A stretch of DNA of 64,000 nucleotides from Poseidonibacter parvus (GCF_001956695.1 NZ_CP019070.1:1488001-1552000); one strand, 5' to 3'. Numbered from the stretch's first letter, positions 47,781 to 58,879 are shown. Notes: generated by a model from the sequence alone, not told the origin. A program made the numbers and translations.

Positions 47781-49682
47781 ATGTTGAGTAAAATTAATAC
47801 TAAAAAGAAATTATTATTATTTCCAAGTATTTTTGTAGTTATAGTACTATCTGTTGGTATACTTTATAGTTATTGGAGTAATGTATCAAATACAAAAATA
47901 GATGCTGCAATAAAGACAGATATTTTTGTACAAGATGTGCTAAAAGGTAGGATATCAGTTTATCAGTTTTTAAGAGCACCAAATGAAATTAATGCACAAA
48001 AAGTAAGAGATATTTTTAATTCATTAAATTTAGATGTTTCAAATTTTAAGAATGGATTAGATCTTAAAAAAAACAAACTTATATGTGATGAAATCGTTTC
48101 AAGTTCAACAAAATATATTCAACATTTTGATGATTTTGCTAATAAAAGAATAACTGACTTTAAAAATGGAATAAAAGATGAAACAGCGGAACTTAAACTT
48201 ATAATTTCTAAAATGGTAAAAGTTGGTTTAGTATTAGAAAAGAAAATAAGTGAGATTAATATAAATGCACTTGAACTAAAAAAAGAATCAAATGGATTTT
48301 TAAATGAATTATTAATTATAGTAGTTTTAATTTCTATTATAGTTTTTTTAATAGTTTCATTATATATCTCTTCTGTGATTGTAAAATCATTAACAGATTT
48401 CAATAATGGATTGATATCTTTCTTCTCATATTTAAACAGAGAAACAAATGAAGTTAAACTCTTAAACGCCTCATCAAAAGATGAATTTGGGAAAATGGCA
48501 GAAGTAGTAAATACAAATATTGAGAAGACTAAAAAAGGTATAGATGAAGATAGAGAATTAATTGATGAGACGATAACTGTTCTTTCAGAGTTTGAGCAAG
48601 GTGATTTATCTCAAAGATTAAATCTTTGTGTTTCTAATCCATCATTAATGGAATTAAAAAACGTATTAAACAATATGGCAGATAACTTTGAGACAAATAT
48701 TGATAATGTACTTAATATACTTGAAGAATATTCAAATTATCATTACTTAAATAAAATCACTACTAAAGATTTGAAAAAACATCTTTTAAAACTGTCAAAT
48801 GGTGTTAATACTCTTGGTGATTCAATAACTCAAATGCTTGTTGAAAATAAAACTAATGGTTTAACATTAGATGAAAGTTCTGATATATTATTAGCAAATG
48901 TTGACAAATTAAATATAAGTTCTAATGAAGCGGCAAGTTCTTTAGAAGAAACAGCTGCGGCATTAGAGGAAATTACTTCAAATATTAGAAATAATACAGA
49001 AAATATTGCAAAAATGGCTACATATTCTAATGACGTGACAAAAGCAGCTCAAGATGGTGAAAAATTAGCAAATCAAACAACAACTGCTATGGATGAGATA
49101 AATGTGCAAGTTAATTCAATCAATGAAGCAATTACTGTGATTGATCAAATAGCATTCCAAACTAATATTCTCTCTTTAAATGCAGCCGTAGAAGCTGCAA
49201 CTGCAGGTGAAGCTGGTAAAGGTTTTGCTGTTGTTGCACAAGAAGTTAGAAATCTTGCAAGTAGATCTGCTGAAGCTGCAAAAGAGATAAAAAGTATAGT
49301 AGAAAATGCAACAAAGAAAGCAAATGATGGAAAAGAAATATCATCAAAGATGATTATAGGATATAAAGAGTTAAATCAAAATATTTCTCAAACAATAAAT
49401 TTAATTACTGATATTGAGATGTCAAGTAAAGAACAATTAATGGGTATTGAGCAAATAAATGATGCGGTAACACAACTTGATCAACAAACGCAAAAAAATG
49501 CTATGGTTGCATCTGAAACACATGATGTGTCAATAATTACTGATGAAATTGCAAAACTAGTTGTTCGTAGTACAGACGAAAAAGAGTTTGAAGGAAAAGA
49601 TCAAATTAAGGCTAAAAGTATGAAATCAAATTCTAATACATCATATTCAATATCAAAAGATACTATTTCTAAAGAAATTTAG
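47781..49682 (+). CDS. Methyl-accepting chemotaxis protein
   Basis: A 633-residue chemoreceptor. An N-terminal membrane helix ([20 protein letters not shown]), a periplasmic helical ligand domain of about 150 residues, a second helix ([20 protein letters not shown]), HAMP-like region and a signalling domain follow. The hairpin tip ([20 protein letters not shown]) is highly conserved and the [15 protein letters not shown] segment is intact. Ligand unknown. A TATAAT box at about 47747 and an AAAGGGAC ribosome site precede it. Its end overlaps the converging GGDEF-EAL gene by 14 bases. Confidence 0.94.
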   Translation: MLSKINTKKKLLLFPSIFVVIVLSVGILYSYWSNVSNTKIDAAIKTDIFVQDVLKGRISVYQFLRAPNEINAQKVRDIFNSLNLDVSNFKNGLDLKKNKLICDEIVSSSTKYIQHFDDFANKRITDFKNGIKDETAELKLIISKMVKVGLVLEKKISEININALELKKESNGFLNELLIIVVLISIIVFLIVSLYISSVIVKSLTDFNNGLISFFSYLNRETNEVKLLNASSKDEFGKMAEVVNTNIEKTKKGIDEDRELIDETITVLSEFEQGDLSQRLNLCVSNPSLMELKNVLNNMADNFETNIDNVLNILEEYSNYHYLNKITTKDLKKHLLKLSNGVNTLGDSITQMLVENKTNGLTLDESSDILLANVDKLNISSNEAASSLEETAAALEEITSNIRNNTENIAKMATYSNDVTKAAQDGEKLANQTTTAMDEINVQVNSINEAITVIDQIAFQTNILSLNAAVEAATAGEAGKGFAVVAQEVRNLASRSAEAAKEIKSIVENATKKANDGKEISSKMIIGYKELNQNISQTINLITDIEMSSKEQLMGIEQINDAVTQLDQQTQKNAMVASETHDVSIITDEIAKLVVRSTDEKEFEGKDQIKAKSMKSNSNTSYSISKDTISKEI

Positions 49683-51705
49683 GAAGACTAGGTTTTCCAA
49701 ATAAATATCCTTGAAACAAATTACAACCCATCGAACTTAGCTTTGAATGTTGTTCTTTTGTTTCAACTCCTTCTGCAATAACTTCTAAATTAAATTTACT
49801 TCCTATTGATAACATGGTTTCAACAATGATTGAATCATTAGGATCTACTACTAAATCTCGAATAAAAGATTGGTCAATTTTTAGTTCATTTATTGATAAC
49901 TGTTTCAAATATGCCAAAGAAGAATAACCTGTACCAAAATCATCAATTGATAAAGTTATACCCATTTTATGTAAGTGATTGATTTTTCTAAGAACATTTT
50001 GTGTATCTTTGATTAATAGATTTTCTGTTAATTCTAATCTTAATTTTGAAGGATTAATTTTATATTCTTCTATTAATGAAGTTAATATTTCTAAAAAATT
50101 TTCTTGTTCAAATTGTCTATAACTAATATTAATAGATATTCTCCAATCTTTTTTTATGGAATCATTTTCCCATTCTTTTAATTGCTTCATTACTTCTTTA
50201 ATTATCCAATTTCCTAATGGTATAATTAAAGCTGTTTCTTCTGCTAAGGGTATAAATTGATCAGGACTAATAATTCCTTTTTCTTTATCCTTCCATCTAA
50301 TGAGTGCTTCTACTCCAATAATCTTATCTTGATTATTTTTAATTAAAATTTGTAATTGATAATATACTGCCATTTTTTCATTTTCAATTGCATCTCTTAA
50401 ACACTTAGTCAAATCTGCTTTTTCTTTTATTATTTGTTGTAATTGAGGATCAAAATAACTATATTTATTTTTACCATTCTCTTTAGCATTATACATAGCA
50501 GTATCGGCAAAACTCATTAGGTCTTCTATCTTCTGATTTTCATCTTTAAATAAAACTATTCCAATACTTGCAGTCAATCTTAAATCAAAATTTGATATTA
50601 GATAAGGTTTTTTTATTTCCTCAAGAATCTTTTCTGCTACAAAATTTACATTATTAATTACATCTTCTTTATTACTTTCATTTAAATCAAGAGCAATTAT
50701 AAATTCGTCACCACCTAATCTAGATAATAAGTCTGTTTGTCTTAATACTTTTTGTATTCTTTTAGTTGTTTCAATTAAAACCATATCTCCAATATTATGG
50801 CCCTTTGTATCATTAACCATTTTAAAATGATCTAAATCTATAAATAGTATCGCGCCATAAGAATTACTTCTTCTATTTCTTTTGGCCATAGTTAGTAACT
50901 GTTTTTTAAATAAAGAACGATTAGGGATTTTAGTTAAGCTATCATATTGTGCTAACTCTAAAATCATTTTTTCTTTTCTCTTTTCTTCACTTATATCTAT
51001 GATTGCAACTATTTTTATTTTTTTTCCTAAAAGTGTTAATTCTTTTATTCTTAAATTTACAGGAAGTATTAATCCTTTTTTCGTAAGTAATTCTACTTCA
51101 TAAACTTCTTGATTATGTTCATGAATTATATTTTTTATTAAATTAAAAGAGGAAGGAGCAATAAAGTCAAATAGATATTTATTTATCATTTCATCATTTT
51201 TATAAGATAATAATTTTGGAGCTATTGTGTTAGTTTGAAAACAATTTAGATTTTCATCATAAACCATAATTCCTTCAAGAGTAGAATTTATTAGAGTCTT
51301 GAAGAATGTTATAAAATTGTCTTTTTCTTCTAAAATTTTTTCTTCTAAAACTTTCTCTTTAGTAATATTAATTCCTAACTGCATATTAACTTTACGGTTA
51401 TCTTCAGATTTTGTTATATGACTTATAAACATATAATGTTCATTATTTAAAGAATTTTTATTTGCCCATTGATAAGTACTTTCTAAAGAATGAGGGAAAG
51501 AAGTTGTTAATTGATTTGTAATAGGACAAAAAGAACAAGGGTTTTTTTGATTTTTTTGTAAAACTTTATAGCATGTTTTTCCAACAACATTGCCAAAAAT
51601 ATCTTTAGCATTTTTATTAGCATAAATTATTTCATTAGTTTCTAAATCAATTGAATAGACTAAAATTCCAGATGCATCAATGGCTGTTTCCATAGATTTA
51701 AACAT
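49669..51705 (-). CDS. PAS-PAS-GGDEF-EAL cyclic di-GMP protein
   Basis: A 678-residue soluble protein. Two PAS domains (about 1-100 and 130-245) are followed by GGDEF and EAL. The first PAS has a CxxC-type cysteine pair (NPCSFCP). The GGDEF motif is intact (LGGDEF) with an RxxD inhibitory site (RQTD). The EAL domain has EALIRW, the [11 protein letters not shown] loop, KIDQSF and AEGVET, so both cyclase and phosphodiesterase activities look possible. No membrane segment. It diverges from the two-component pair at 51837. Confidence 0.92.
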   Translation of the reverse strand: MFKSMETAIDASGILVYSIDLETNEIIYANKNAKDIFGNVVGKTCYKVLQKNQKNPCSFCPITNQLTTSFPHSLESTYQWANKNSLNNEHYMFISHITKSEDNRKVNMQLGINITKEKVLEEKILEEKDNFITFFKTLINSTLEGIMVYDENLNCFQTNTIAPKLLSYKNDEMINKYLFDFIAPSSFNLIKNIIHEHNQEVYEVELLTKKGLILPVNLRIKELTLLGKKIKIVAIIDISEEKRKEKMILELAQYDSLTKIPNRSLFKKQLLTMAKRNRRSNSYGAILFIDLDHFKMVNDTKGHNIGDMVLIETTKRIQKVLRQTDLLSRLGGDEFIIALDLNESNKEDVINNVNFVAEKILEEIKKPYLISNFDLRLTASIGIVLFKDENQKIEDLMSFADTAMYNAKENGKNKYSYFDPQLQQIIKEKADLTKCLRDAIENEKMAVYYQLQILIKNNQDKIIGVEALIRWKDKEKGIISPDQFIPLAEETALIIPLGNWIIKEVMKQLKEWENDSIKKDWRISINISYRQFEQENFLEILTSLIEEYKINPSKLRLELTENLLIKDTQNVLRKINHLHKMGITLSIDDFGTGYSSLAYLKQLSINELKIDQSFIRDLVVDPNDSIIVETMLSIGSKFNLEVIAEGVETKEQHSKLSSMGCNLFQGYLFGKPSLPKFL

Positions 51706-51836
51706 TATTATTACCTTTTAACTTACTGTCTTAATATATAGGGATAGAATACATAAATATTAAGTCACAAATAGGTCAAAATACAAGAAAAAAACTTTTT
51801 CATATTATGTTATAATTACAAAGATAGGGGTTTTGA

Positions 51837-53249
51837 GTGGTTAAATTATTGTTTTTATTTATGTTGGTTATTACATCTTTTTCATCTGAAATTATTGTTT
51901 TAGAAAATGATGATGAATATAGTGTTATTCCAAATATTCAAATATATAATAGTTTAGAAAGTGTAGATATAAATGTCATTTCTAAGAATTCTACTAATTG
52001 GACAAAAAGCAACGATAATCAATTAAATTTTGGTTATGGAAACAAAAGCTATTGGTTGAAGTTTGAAGTTATTAATAAGTTAGAAAAAGATTTTTTTCTT
52101 GAGTTTAATTTAACTACTATTGATTTAATTAATATTTATAAATTTAAGCAAAATATATTGATTTCAGAGTACAAAACAGGACTGGATAAACCTTTTTCAA
52201 GTAGACCTTTTATTTCAAATAAATTTATAATGCCACTTGATTTAGAAGAAAATGAAAAATATACTATTTATATTGAACTTAAAAACTCTTTTAAGCCAAA
52301 TACTTATTCTTTTAAACTATCTTCACATAAACAAATACATAGTGAAATGATTTCTAGAAATATATTTAATGGAATTATTATAGGTATTCTACTAGTAATG
52401 CTTTTTTATAATTTTCTTCTTTATATTTTTACTAAATATAAACCCTATAGGTTTTATTTAGTATATATTTTTTCAGTAATTGCACTAAGTATAACACTTT
52501 TAAATTACGGATACATGTATCTATATCCTGATAATATGATTTTAAATAAAATATTAATAAGTTTAGCAGAAGTACTAGTTCCTATAAGTATGATTTTATT
52601 TTTAAAAGATATTTTAGATATTAAAAGACCAAGTATCACTAATAAAACTTTGAATTTATTTTTGTACCTTCATCTTATTATAATTGTAATACAAATACAA
52701 AATATTGCCATAAGCTATGAATATATTTACCTAAGCTCGCAAGTTGGTACTTTCTTTACTGGAATTACTATTTTCTATTTAACTTTTATAATTATAAAAG
52801 AAATAATAGCTAAAAATAAATTAGCAAAATTATTACTTGTTGCCTGGTTTTTTCCTTTAACTACTTTAACTTTATATATAATAAATAGATTTAATTATTT
52901 TATTGATATTGATTGTATAAATAAAATAGTTCAATTTTCATTTGTTATTGAACTAATTTTAATGTCATTACTTATTGCTTATAAAATAAAAAATATTCAA
53001 GAAGAAAAAGATAAACTTGTAGATAGTAATCAATTAAAAGACTTAGAATTATTAAAACAATCAAAATACGCTTCCATGGGAGAACTACTACAGTATATAA
53101 CTCATCAATGGAAACAACCTTTAATGAGAATCAATTCAATTCTTTTAAATATAGAATCAAAAATGGACACTTCTAAAGATAATTTACTTATAAGTAAATG
53201 CGCCTTGATTCTATTGAATCTGAAACTGATTATATGTCTAAAACTATAA
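51837..53249 (+). pseudogene. 7TMR-DISM sensor histidine kinase, N-terminal part (frameshifted)
   Basis: A 470-residue fragment: signal peptide, periplasmic 7TMR-DISM sensor domain, seven membrane helices (about 175-380), then the start of a histidine kinase with the H box ASMGELLQYITHQWKQPLMR. After residue about 452 the frame runs into a run of random residues and a stop. The matching continuation, in another frame, begins at 53198. A single lost base between 53196 and 53249 would rejoin them. GTG start at 51837 with AGGGG. The ligand is unknown. Confidence 0.82.
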
Positions 53250-53734
53250 GAACATTTTCGCAATATTTTCATCCTTACAAAGAAAAGGCATCAATAAATT
53301 TATACTCACTAATCAATGAAATCATTTCTTTTTATAAAAAGACTCTTTCTTCTATAGAAATTAGATTTCATATAAATTGCGATAATAAAAATATAGAAAC
53401 TATAGGATTTAAAGAAGAATATAAAGAAGTAATATTAATTATTTTAAATAATGCTTATGATGCATTTAAACAAATGAATACAAAGAATAAGAATATAACT
53501 TGTACAATTAGTACAATTGGAAATAAGCCATTTTTATCAATTGAAAATAATGGGAAAAAAATTGATGAAAATGATATAAATAAAGTTTTTGAACCATATT
53601 ACTCAACAAAAAATCAAAATGAAAATGATGGAATGGGTTTATATATTGCGAAAATGATTATAGAAGATAGTATGAATAAAGAGATTACAATAAAGAACAC
53701 TAAAGATGGTGTTAGATTTACAATTATAGGATAA
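53198..53734 (+). pseudogene. Histidine kinase ATPase part (frameshift continuation)
   Basis: A 178-residue frame continuing the kinase above. It starts at the second half of the dimerisation helix (RLDSIESETDYMSKTIRTFS), then the ATPase with N box ILNNAYDAF, G1 box ENNGKKIDENDI and GMGLYIAKMI. Alone it lacks the phosphorylated histidine and sensor, so should not work as a kinase. Its ATG has no clear ribosome site. It ends 2 bases before the response regulator. Programmed frameshifting or a sequencing error are alternatives to real decay. Confidence 0.82.
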
Positions 53735-53736
53735 AA

Positions 53737-54408
53737 ATGAAATTATTATTTGTAGAAGATGATATTGAAATTAGAGAAAATCTCAGATTCTATTTAAAAT
53801 CAATTTTTAGAGAAGTTATTGAGGTATCTAATGGAAAAGAGGCTCTAAAGGAGTATTATAATTGTACTCCTGACATAATATTATTAGATATAAATATTCC
53901 AAAGTTAAATGGGATTGAAGTTGCAAAAGAAATAAGAGAAAGAGATAATAAAACAGTTATTATAATTTTAACTGCACATGATGATAGAGATATTCTTATC
54001 CAAGCTATTGAACTAAAACTTACAAAATATTTATTGAAACCTGTATCAAGAAATGTGTTAAAGCAGACTCTAATAAAAGCAATATCTGATGTTAAAGAAA
54101 TTCAAAATATTGATTTAATGTATGATTACAAATGGAATTTAAAAAATAAGATATTAAAACATAAGAATGAAATTATAAAATTGACAAATAATGAAATAAA
54201 ATTATTTAATAGATATTGTAATAATACGCAAGAAATGTTTAGCAATGAAGACTTATCCTCTCTTTTATATGAAGATGAAGAGTACAACGAAAATAAAGTA
54301 AGAATGTTTTTAAAAAGATTTAGAAAAAATATAAATCCTGAATTAATAATAAATATTTACGGATTAGGTTATAGATTTAATTATTTTGAAAGTAAACTAA
54401 ATAATTAA
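53737..54408 (+). CDS. OmpR-type response regulator
   Basis: A 223-residue transcription factor partner of the preceding kinase. The receiver has EDD near residue 7-9, the phosphoacceptor in ILLDINIPKLNG, TAHDD and the lysine in YLLKPV. The C-terminal winged helix fits OmpR/PhoB (LTNNEIKLFNRYC and VRMFLKRFRKN ending IYGLGYRF). It starts 2 bases after the kinase fragment. If the kinase is dead it may be orphaned or phosphorylated by another kinase. Target genes unknown. Confidence 0.9.
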   Translation: MKLLFVEDDIEIRENLRFYLKSIFREVIEVSNGKEALKEYYNCTPDIILLDINIPKLNGIEVAKEIRERDNKTVIIILTAHDDRDILIQAIELKLTKYLLKPVSRNVLKQTLIKAISDVKEIQNIDLMYDYKWNLKNKILKHKNEIIKLTNNEIKLFNRYCNNTQEMFSNEDLSSLLYEDEEYNENKVRMFLKRFRKNINPELIINIYGLGYRFNYFESKLNN

Positions 54409-54421
54409 TAAATTTAGATGA

Positions 54422-54453
54422 ATTACTTAAAGTGTTTCATTTTATGAAGTAAT
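54422..54453 (+). terminator. Weak hairpin after the response regulator
   Basis: Inverted 7-bp arms ATTACTT and AAGTAAT enclose 18 bases just after the response regulator. A T-rich stretch follows about 15 bases later. It could end the two-component transcript before the hydrogenase protease gene, which has its own TATAAT-like box at about 54488. Confidence 0.3.
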
Positions 54454-54548
54454 AATTATTGATATGTCTTTTTAAATTAGCTATAGTATAATTTATTTTC
54501 AGAGTATCACTCTTTAAAAATATAGAATACTAATTAAAATGGATATTT

Positions 54549-55082
54549 ATGGTCATAGTAGGAATAGGTAATATATTACAAAAAGATGATGGATTAGGTG
54601 TATATGCAGCAACATATTTACAAGAAAACTATACCTTTTCTCAAAATATTAAGATTATTAATGGTGGAGTTGAAGGAATACATTTATACAATGTTCTTGA
54701 AGATAATACTCATATAGTAATCTTAGATTGTTTACAGTTGAATGATACTCCTGCTTCAATCTACGCTATTCCTGCGAAAGAGATTTCTGGATATGGTCTT
54801 AACAATGGTGGTGCTCATGAAATAGGCATTTTACAATGTATGGATATGATGGAACTTCAAGGTAAAGAAATCCCAGAATCAATAGTAATTGGAATAATTC
54901 CAGCAAGAGTTACTTTTGAATTTGGATTAAGTCAAGAGCTTTTAGATGCTTTTGAAGGATATATTTCTGTTGTATTACAGTACTTAAAAAAACAAGGTAT
55001 TGAAGCTACAAAAGTATCTTCGCATACAACATTACATCAAATCATAGATAAAGCAAAAGATCCATCAGGAGTTATGATTTAA
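54549..55082 (+). CDS. hyaD: [NiFe]-hydrogenase maturation protease (HyaD/HupD type)
   Basis: Clips the C-terminal peptide from the hydrogenase large subunit after nickel insertion. The 177-residue protein starts MVIVGIGNILQKDDGLGVYA, the family signature with the nickel-recognising acidic residue. GGVEGIHLYNV, ILDCLQL (with the aspartate) and GGAHEIGILQ supply the other conserved positions. The gene stands alone on the plus strand, convergent with the hyp operon. The hydrogenase structural genes it must serve are not in this window. Confidence 0.9.
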   Translation: MVIVGIGNILQKDDGLGVYAATYLQENYTFSQNIKIINGGVEGIHLYNVLEDNTHIVILDCLQLNDTPASIYAIPAKEISGYGLNNGGAHEIGILQCMDMMELQGKEIPESIVIGIIPARVTFEFGLSQELLDAFEGYISVVLQYLKKQGIEATKVSSHTTLHQIIDKAKDPSGVMI

Positions 55083-55096
55083 GTATATATCAAAAT

Positions 55097-55118
55097 AGCA
55101 AGGATTAAATACCTTGCT
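55097..55118 (-). terminator. Terminator at the end of the hyp operon
   Basis: A 7-bp stem AGCAAGG with CCTTGCT and an 8-base loop contains the stop codon of the last operon gene and lies 15 bases after hyaD. A T-rich stretch (ATTTTGAT) follows on the minus strand. It may act for both converging transcripts. Confidence 0.55.
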
Positions 55119-55872
55119 TCATTACTGATTTTACAACACTAGTTTCCCAACCATCATATTGAGCTTCATAAAATTCTGCTATTTCTATTAAGTTTAATGT
55201 CAAATCATCAATATCATGATAAAAAGGTTTATCTAAACGATAGAAATCTAAACCTTTAACACCTTCTTCATTTTCTATTTCTTTTTTAATTTTAAAACCT
55301 TCTTTCTCTAAGGCTTGTATTAAAGATTCTTTGGTTTCTTCATTTTTATAATAAACTTTATGCTCAATGGCTCTAGGAGTTTGTAAGTTATCACCTTGTT
55401 CTTTTAAATTATCACATACTTTATGATTTTGTATAATTTGCCATTCTTTTGCTGTTGGGTACAATAACTTTTTATAATAGTTCCAATCTGAATCATGACT
55501 ATGTCCATTACTTATCTCATATGAAGTATGCTCATTTAAAGCATATTCTATAAAATCTGGCCAATTATAAGTAAATTGTAAATAATATAAGAAGGTAACA
55601 TAACCATCTGAAACAATACGTCCTACATATTTCCCAATACGAAATTTAAGCATAGCTGATTCAAGTTTGTCTTCCATAAAAAGTATTTCAGGTTCTTCTT
55701 TTTCAGAAATAAAACCTTTTGCAGTTGCATCTTTTAGTTTTGCTTTCACAAATCCTACTGTTTGGTGAGTAAATTCTAATTCTTCCATATCCATAGAAAT
55801 ACCTGCATTAAACTGTATAAGTGCAGCCTTTCCTTCTAAGTTTTTCATATATAATTCCCAATATTCTTGCAT
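55105..55872 (-). CDS. DUF695-RraB two-domain protein
   Basis: A 255-residue protein of two known domains. Residues about 1-135 match DUF695 (WELYMKNLEGKAALIQFNAG start). Residues about 165-255 match RraB, a family named for an inhibitor of ribonuclease E, with the hallmark AQYDGWETSVV near the end. DUF695-RraB pairs occur elsewhere. No role in hydrogenase maturation is known, yet the gene lies 10 bases after hypA in the hyp operon. It may be an unrelated insertion or a small regulator of that operon. Confidence 0.83.
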   Translation of the reverse strand: MQEYWELYMKNLEGKAALIQFNAGISMDMEELEFTHQTVGFVKAKLKDATAKGFISEKEEPEILFMEDKLESAMLKFRIGKYVGRIVSDGYVTFLYYLQFTYNWPDFIEYALNEHTSYEISNGHSHDSDWNYYKKLLYPTAKEWQIIQNHKVCDNLKEQGDNLQTPRAIEHKVYYKNEETKESLIQALEKEGFKIKKEIENEEGVKGLDFYRLDKPFYHDIDDLTLNLIEIAEFYEAQYDGWETSVVKSVMKQGI

Positions 55873-55882
55873 ATTAACTCCT

Positions 55883-56224
55883 TTATTTCATTTCTAAACT
55901 CATGAGGTGCATATCTTCCCCATCAAGTATTTTAACTCTAAGACTTTCACATTTTATACAAAAATAACGAACTTCTTCTACCTCAAAAATATTCCCACAT
56001 TCCTTACATTCAAGTTTCAGTTTTTGAGGATTAATAATCAGCTCTGAGTCTTCACATATTGTTCCCTCTTTAAATGTATCAAAAGCAACTTTTAAAAGAT
56101 GTATTTCAATACCAGCCATAACACCAATTTTGACAATTATCTTTATAACTTTGCTAGCATCATTTTGCTTAGCTACTTCTTCACATTGATTTAGTAAAGC
56201 TTGAACAACACTATATTCATGCAT
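55883..56224 (-). CDS. hypA: Hydrogenase nickel-insertion protein HypA
   Basis: Nickel chaperone that delivers Ni to the hydrogenase large subunit. The 113-residue protein begins MHEYSVVQALLNQCE, with the histidine at position 2 that binds nickel. Two CxxC pairs (CKECG and CIKC) form the zinc site. Length is standard. It overlaps hypX by 8 bases. Confidence 0.92.
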   Translation of the reverse strand: MHEYSVVQALLNQCEEVAKQNDASKVIKIIVKIGVMAGIEIHLLKVAFDTFKEGTICEDSELIINPQKLKLECKECGNIFEVEEVRYFCIKCESLRVKILDGEDMHLMSLEMK

Positions 56225-57866
56225 TTTTATAATCCTTTATCATTTCTATTCTTAACCTTGAAGGTGTTTGTAATGGGCTTATTTTATTTACAAATTCATA
56301 GCGTAAGTTATGAAACTTACTTTCTTTATCCCAAAATTCCGAATGCATTATTTTAAGTTCTTCTTCTTTTAATACTTCAATCATCTGTGTATTTTCTTCT
56401 AAAAATTCTTCTTTATCCCATAAAAATTCTTCATCATATTTTGATATTGCAAAACTATGAAGTGATTCTAAATACTTATTATGACTAAATACCTCATTAA
56501 CTATACCCATATTCTTACCTTCTGTAATAGATATAGGTAAACAATCATTAAGTAATTTATCTGCTACATCTTTTCTAACTCTTTTAGCTAAAGAATACGT
56601 ATGATATTCACTTCCACTTAATCCTAATGTCTTATAGTGAGGGTTAAGTACTATACCTTCTTTTCCAACAACATAATCACAAGCAAGTCCCATAAAAAAC
56701 CCACCAGCTCCTGCATTTGCACAAAAAGAAGCTATAGTAACAACTTCACTAGCATAAAGTATCGCATGAACTACATCATTCATTGCATTTATATTAGCCC
56801 ACCCATCTTCGCCTTGTTTTTTACTATCTTCTAAAATATTTAAATGTATTCCATTAGAGAAGAAATCTTCTCCTCCCATTAGAACCAAAACATCGCATTG
56901 AGTTTTTATATACTCAATTGCATACTTAAGACGAATACACTGAGCCGTATTCATTGCACCATTATGAAAATTAAAATGTAAATAAGTTACATTGTCTTTC
57001 TTATCTACGCTTAACTCATAAAATGTTTTATAACTTTTATCAAAAATAAGAGGTAATCGTTCTTCTTTTATGCCTTTTAGTTTTTCTTTAAGCACATAAG
57101 TTGAAGGTAATTTAAAACCATTAGGTTCTTTTAGATGACTTATCCATAAAGCTGCATCAACTGTTCCTAAACATATAGCTCCATCTCTTTTTGCTAAAAT
57201 TTCTTTAGGCTTACCTTTTAGTTTTTCTTCTTTATGTACTCCATATAAATAACAAGGTAAATCTAATATATCATCAAGTAAACCAGGAAAAGAGTCACAA
57301 AGATTGACTTTTTCTATTATTTCTTGTGTTGTATCTATTGTCCAATTTATAGTTTTATCTTCTTTTGTCAACTTTTTATGAATTGGATTTAATATTTGTT
57401 CTACAAAATTATCATTTTTTATATTTTCTAACAAAGTATCTAAAGCATTAAGAGAAGCTCTTACAATCTCTTTTCTATAAATAGAAGCTTTATAAGTATT
57501 TCTAACATCAAAGCTTTCTTGTGCATAAATATTTCCACCATCATATTCTTTATTTGCCTGAAAAACTACTAAACCCCATTTTTTAGTATGACTTTTCAAG
57601 GCATGTTCTAAAGAGTTTGGACCTCTATCTCCTCTTGGACCTGGATGAAAGATAAAGACAGGGTATCTATCATAAATGATAGAAGAGATATAACTTTTTA
57701 AAAAAGGACAAAGAATTAAATCTGGGTCAAACTCTTCAATTTCTTTTAGTGTTTGTTTTTCTTCTATTGCAAAACATACAGATACAATATGGTTAGAATC
57801 TATAAGTTTTGTATGTATAGCTTGAGTAACAGAATTAAAAGATGTAACTAAAAGAAGAATTTTCAT
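56217..57866 (-). CDS. hypX: Hydrogenase maturation factor HypX
   Basis: Makes the CO ligand of the NiFe site from formyl-tetrahydrofolate, a route used mainly for hydrogenases made in the presence of oxygen. The 549-residue protein has an N-terminal formyltransferase-like domain (FIFHPGPRGDRGPNSLEH) and a C-terminal enoyl-CoA hydratase-like domain (LVLMGGEDFFSNGIHLNI, ANAGAGGFFMGLACD). Its presence suggests an oxygen-exposed uptake hydrogenase. It lies 8 bases after hypE. Confidence 0.93.
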   Translation of the reverse strand: MKILLLVTSFNSVTQAIHTKLIDSNHIVSVCFAIEEKQTLKEIEEFDPDLILCPFLKSYISSIIYDRYPVFIFHPGPRGDRGPNSLEHALKSHTKKWGLVVFQANKEYDGGNIYAQESFDVRNTYKASIYRKEIVRASLNALDTLLENIKNDNFVEQILNPIHKKLTKEDKTINWTIDTTQEIIEKVNLCDSFPGLLDDILDLPCYLYGVHKEEKLKGKPKEILAKRDGAICLGTVDAALWISHLKEPNGFKLPSTYVLKEKLKGIKEERLPLIFDKSYKTFYELSVDKKDNVTYLHFNFHNGAMNTAQCIRLKYAIEYIKTQCDVLVLMGGEDFFSNGIHLNILEDSKKQGEDGWANINAMNDVVHAILYASEVVTIASFCANAGAGGFFMGLACDYVVGKEGIVLNPHYKTLGLSGSEYHTYSLAKRVRKDVADKLLNDCLPISITEGKNMGIVNEVFSHNKYLESLHSFAISKYDEEFLWDKEEFLEENTQMIEVLKEEELKIMHSEFWDKESKFHNLRYEFVNKISPLQTPSRLRIEMIKDYKNA

Positions 57867-57874
57867 TTATTAAC

Positions 57875-58867
57875 TTAACAAATCCGAGGTAATAATTCAC
57901 CAGTTGGTAAATCTAAAAAGCGTTTAGTACCCCATGAAGAGTTTAATAAAACTTTTCCTTTATACTGATTAGTAACACTAGCTATTATTCTTGAAGTCTT
58001 ATGTGTTTCTTGTAATATTTCTAAGGCTTTTTCTTCATCTTCTTTTGCTACTGCTAAAAGAAAAGTACCTTCATTAGCAAGATTAACTGCCTCAAAACCT
58101 AGCATTTCACATATACCTCTAACTTCTTCTCTAACAGGAATACTCTCTTCTTCAATTTCTATACAAACATCAGAGCTTTTAGCCCATTCATTTAAAACAG
58201 CACTAACTCCACCTCTAGTTGCATCTCTTAAAGCAACTATATTAATTCCAGAATCTACAAGTTTCTTTATTTCAGGATAAAGTGATGCACAATCAGTTTG
58301 TAAAGTACTAGTAAGTTTTATACCCTCTCGTTCTGCAAAAATTGTAGCACCATGAGTACCAATATCTCGACTTACTAAAATACTCATCTCTTCTTTTAAA
58401 GCAGATGCAGAAATTCCTTTATGTTCTATTTCCCCAATACCTGTAGTATTTATAAATAACTTATCTACACTTCCTTTTGGAACTACTTTTGTATCACCAC
58501 TTACAACAATAGCACCATTTATATCAAGTTCTTTTTTCATTGATTTAACTATTTTTTCTAGTTCTCTTGTTAAAAAACCTTCTTCAATAATAACGGAACA
58601 AGTTAAGTATTTAGGTTTAGCTCCCATCATAGAAAGATCATTACATGTTCCACAAATTGCTAGTTTACCAATATCACCACCAGGGAAAAATAAAGGACTA
58701 ACTGTAAAAGAATCTGTTGTAAAAGCTAGTTTACCCTCTTCTATAACTGCGGCATCTTCACTTTTTGATAAAATGTCATTTTTAAAATGTTTATAAAACA
58801 CTTTTTCAATTAGCTCATTATTCTCTGCTCCACCATTACCGTGTGCTAGTGTAATTGTTTTTATCAT
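57875..58867 (-). CDS. hypE: Hydrogenase maturation factor HypE
   Basis: Dehydrates its own carbamoylated C-terminal cysteine to make the cyanide ligand of the active site. The 330-residue protein has the AIR synthase-like fold, starting ITLAHGNGGAENNELI, and ends with PRIC, the required terminal cysteine. The DAAVIE and SGDTKVVPKGS segments match. It lies 12 bases after hypD. Confidence 0.95.
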   Translation of the reverse strand: MIKTITLAHGNGGAENNELIEKVFYKHFKNDILSKSEDAAVIEEGKLAFTTDSFTVSPLFFPGGDIGKLAICGTCNDLSMMGAKPKYLTCSVIIEEGFLTRELEKIVKSMKKELDINGAIVVSGDTKVVPKGSVDKLFINTTGIGEIEHKGISASALKEEMSILVSRDIGTHGATIFAEREGIKLTSTLQTDCASLYPEIKKLVDSGINIVALRDATRGGVSAVLNEWAKSSDVCIEIEEESIPVREEVRGICEMLGFEAVNLANEGTFLLAVAKEDEEKALEILQETHKTSRIIASVTNQYKGKVLLNSSWGTKRFLDLPTGELLPRIC

Positions 58868-58879
58868 TTTGTTCCTTTT

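Noticed and set aside
53198-53734. The second kinase part as an independent small ATPase gene
   Set aside because: It begins in mid-helix with no ribosome site and joins smoothly to the upstream frame.
54409-54548. Possible remnant of hydrogenase subunit genes upstream of hyaD
   Set aside because: 140 bases show only a hairpin and a promoter-like box, with no hydrogenase-like residues in any frame.
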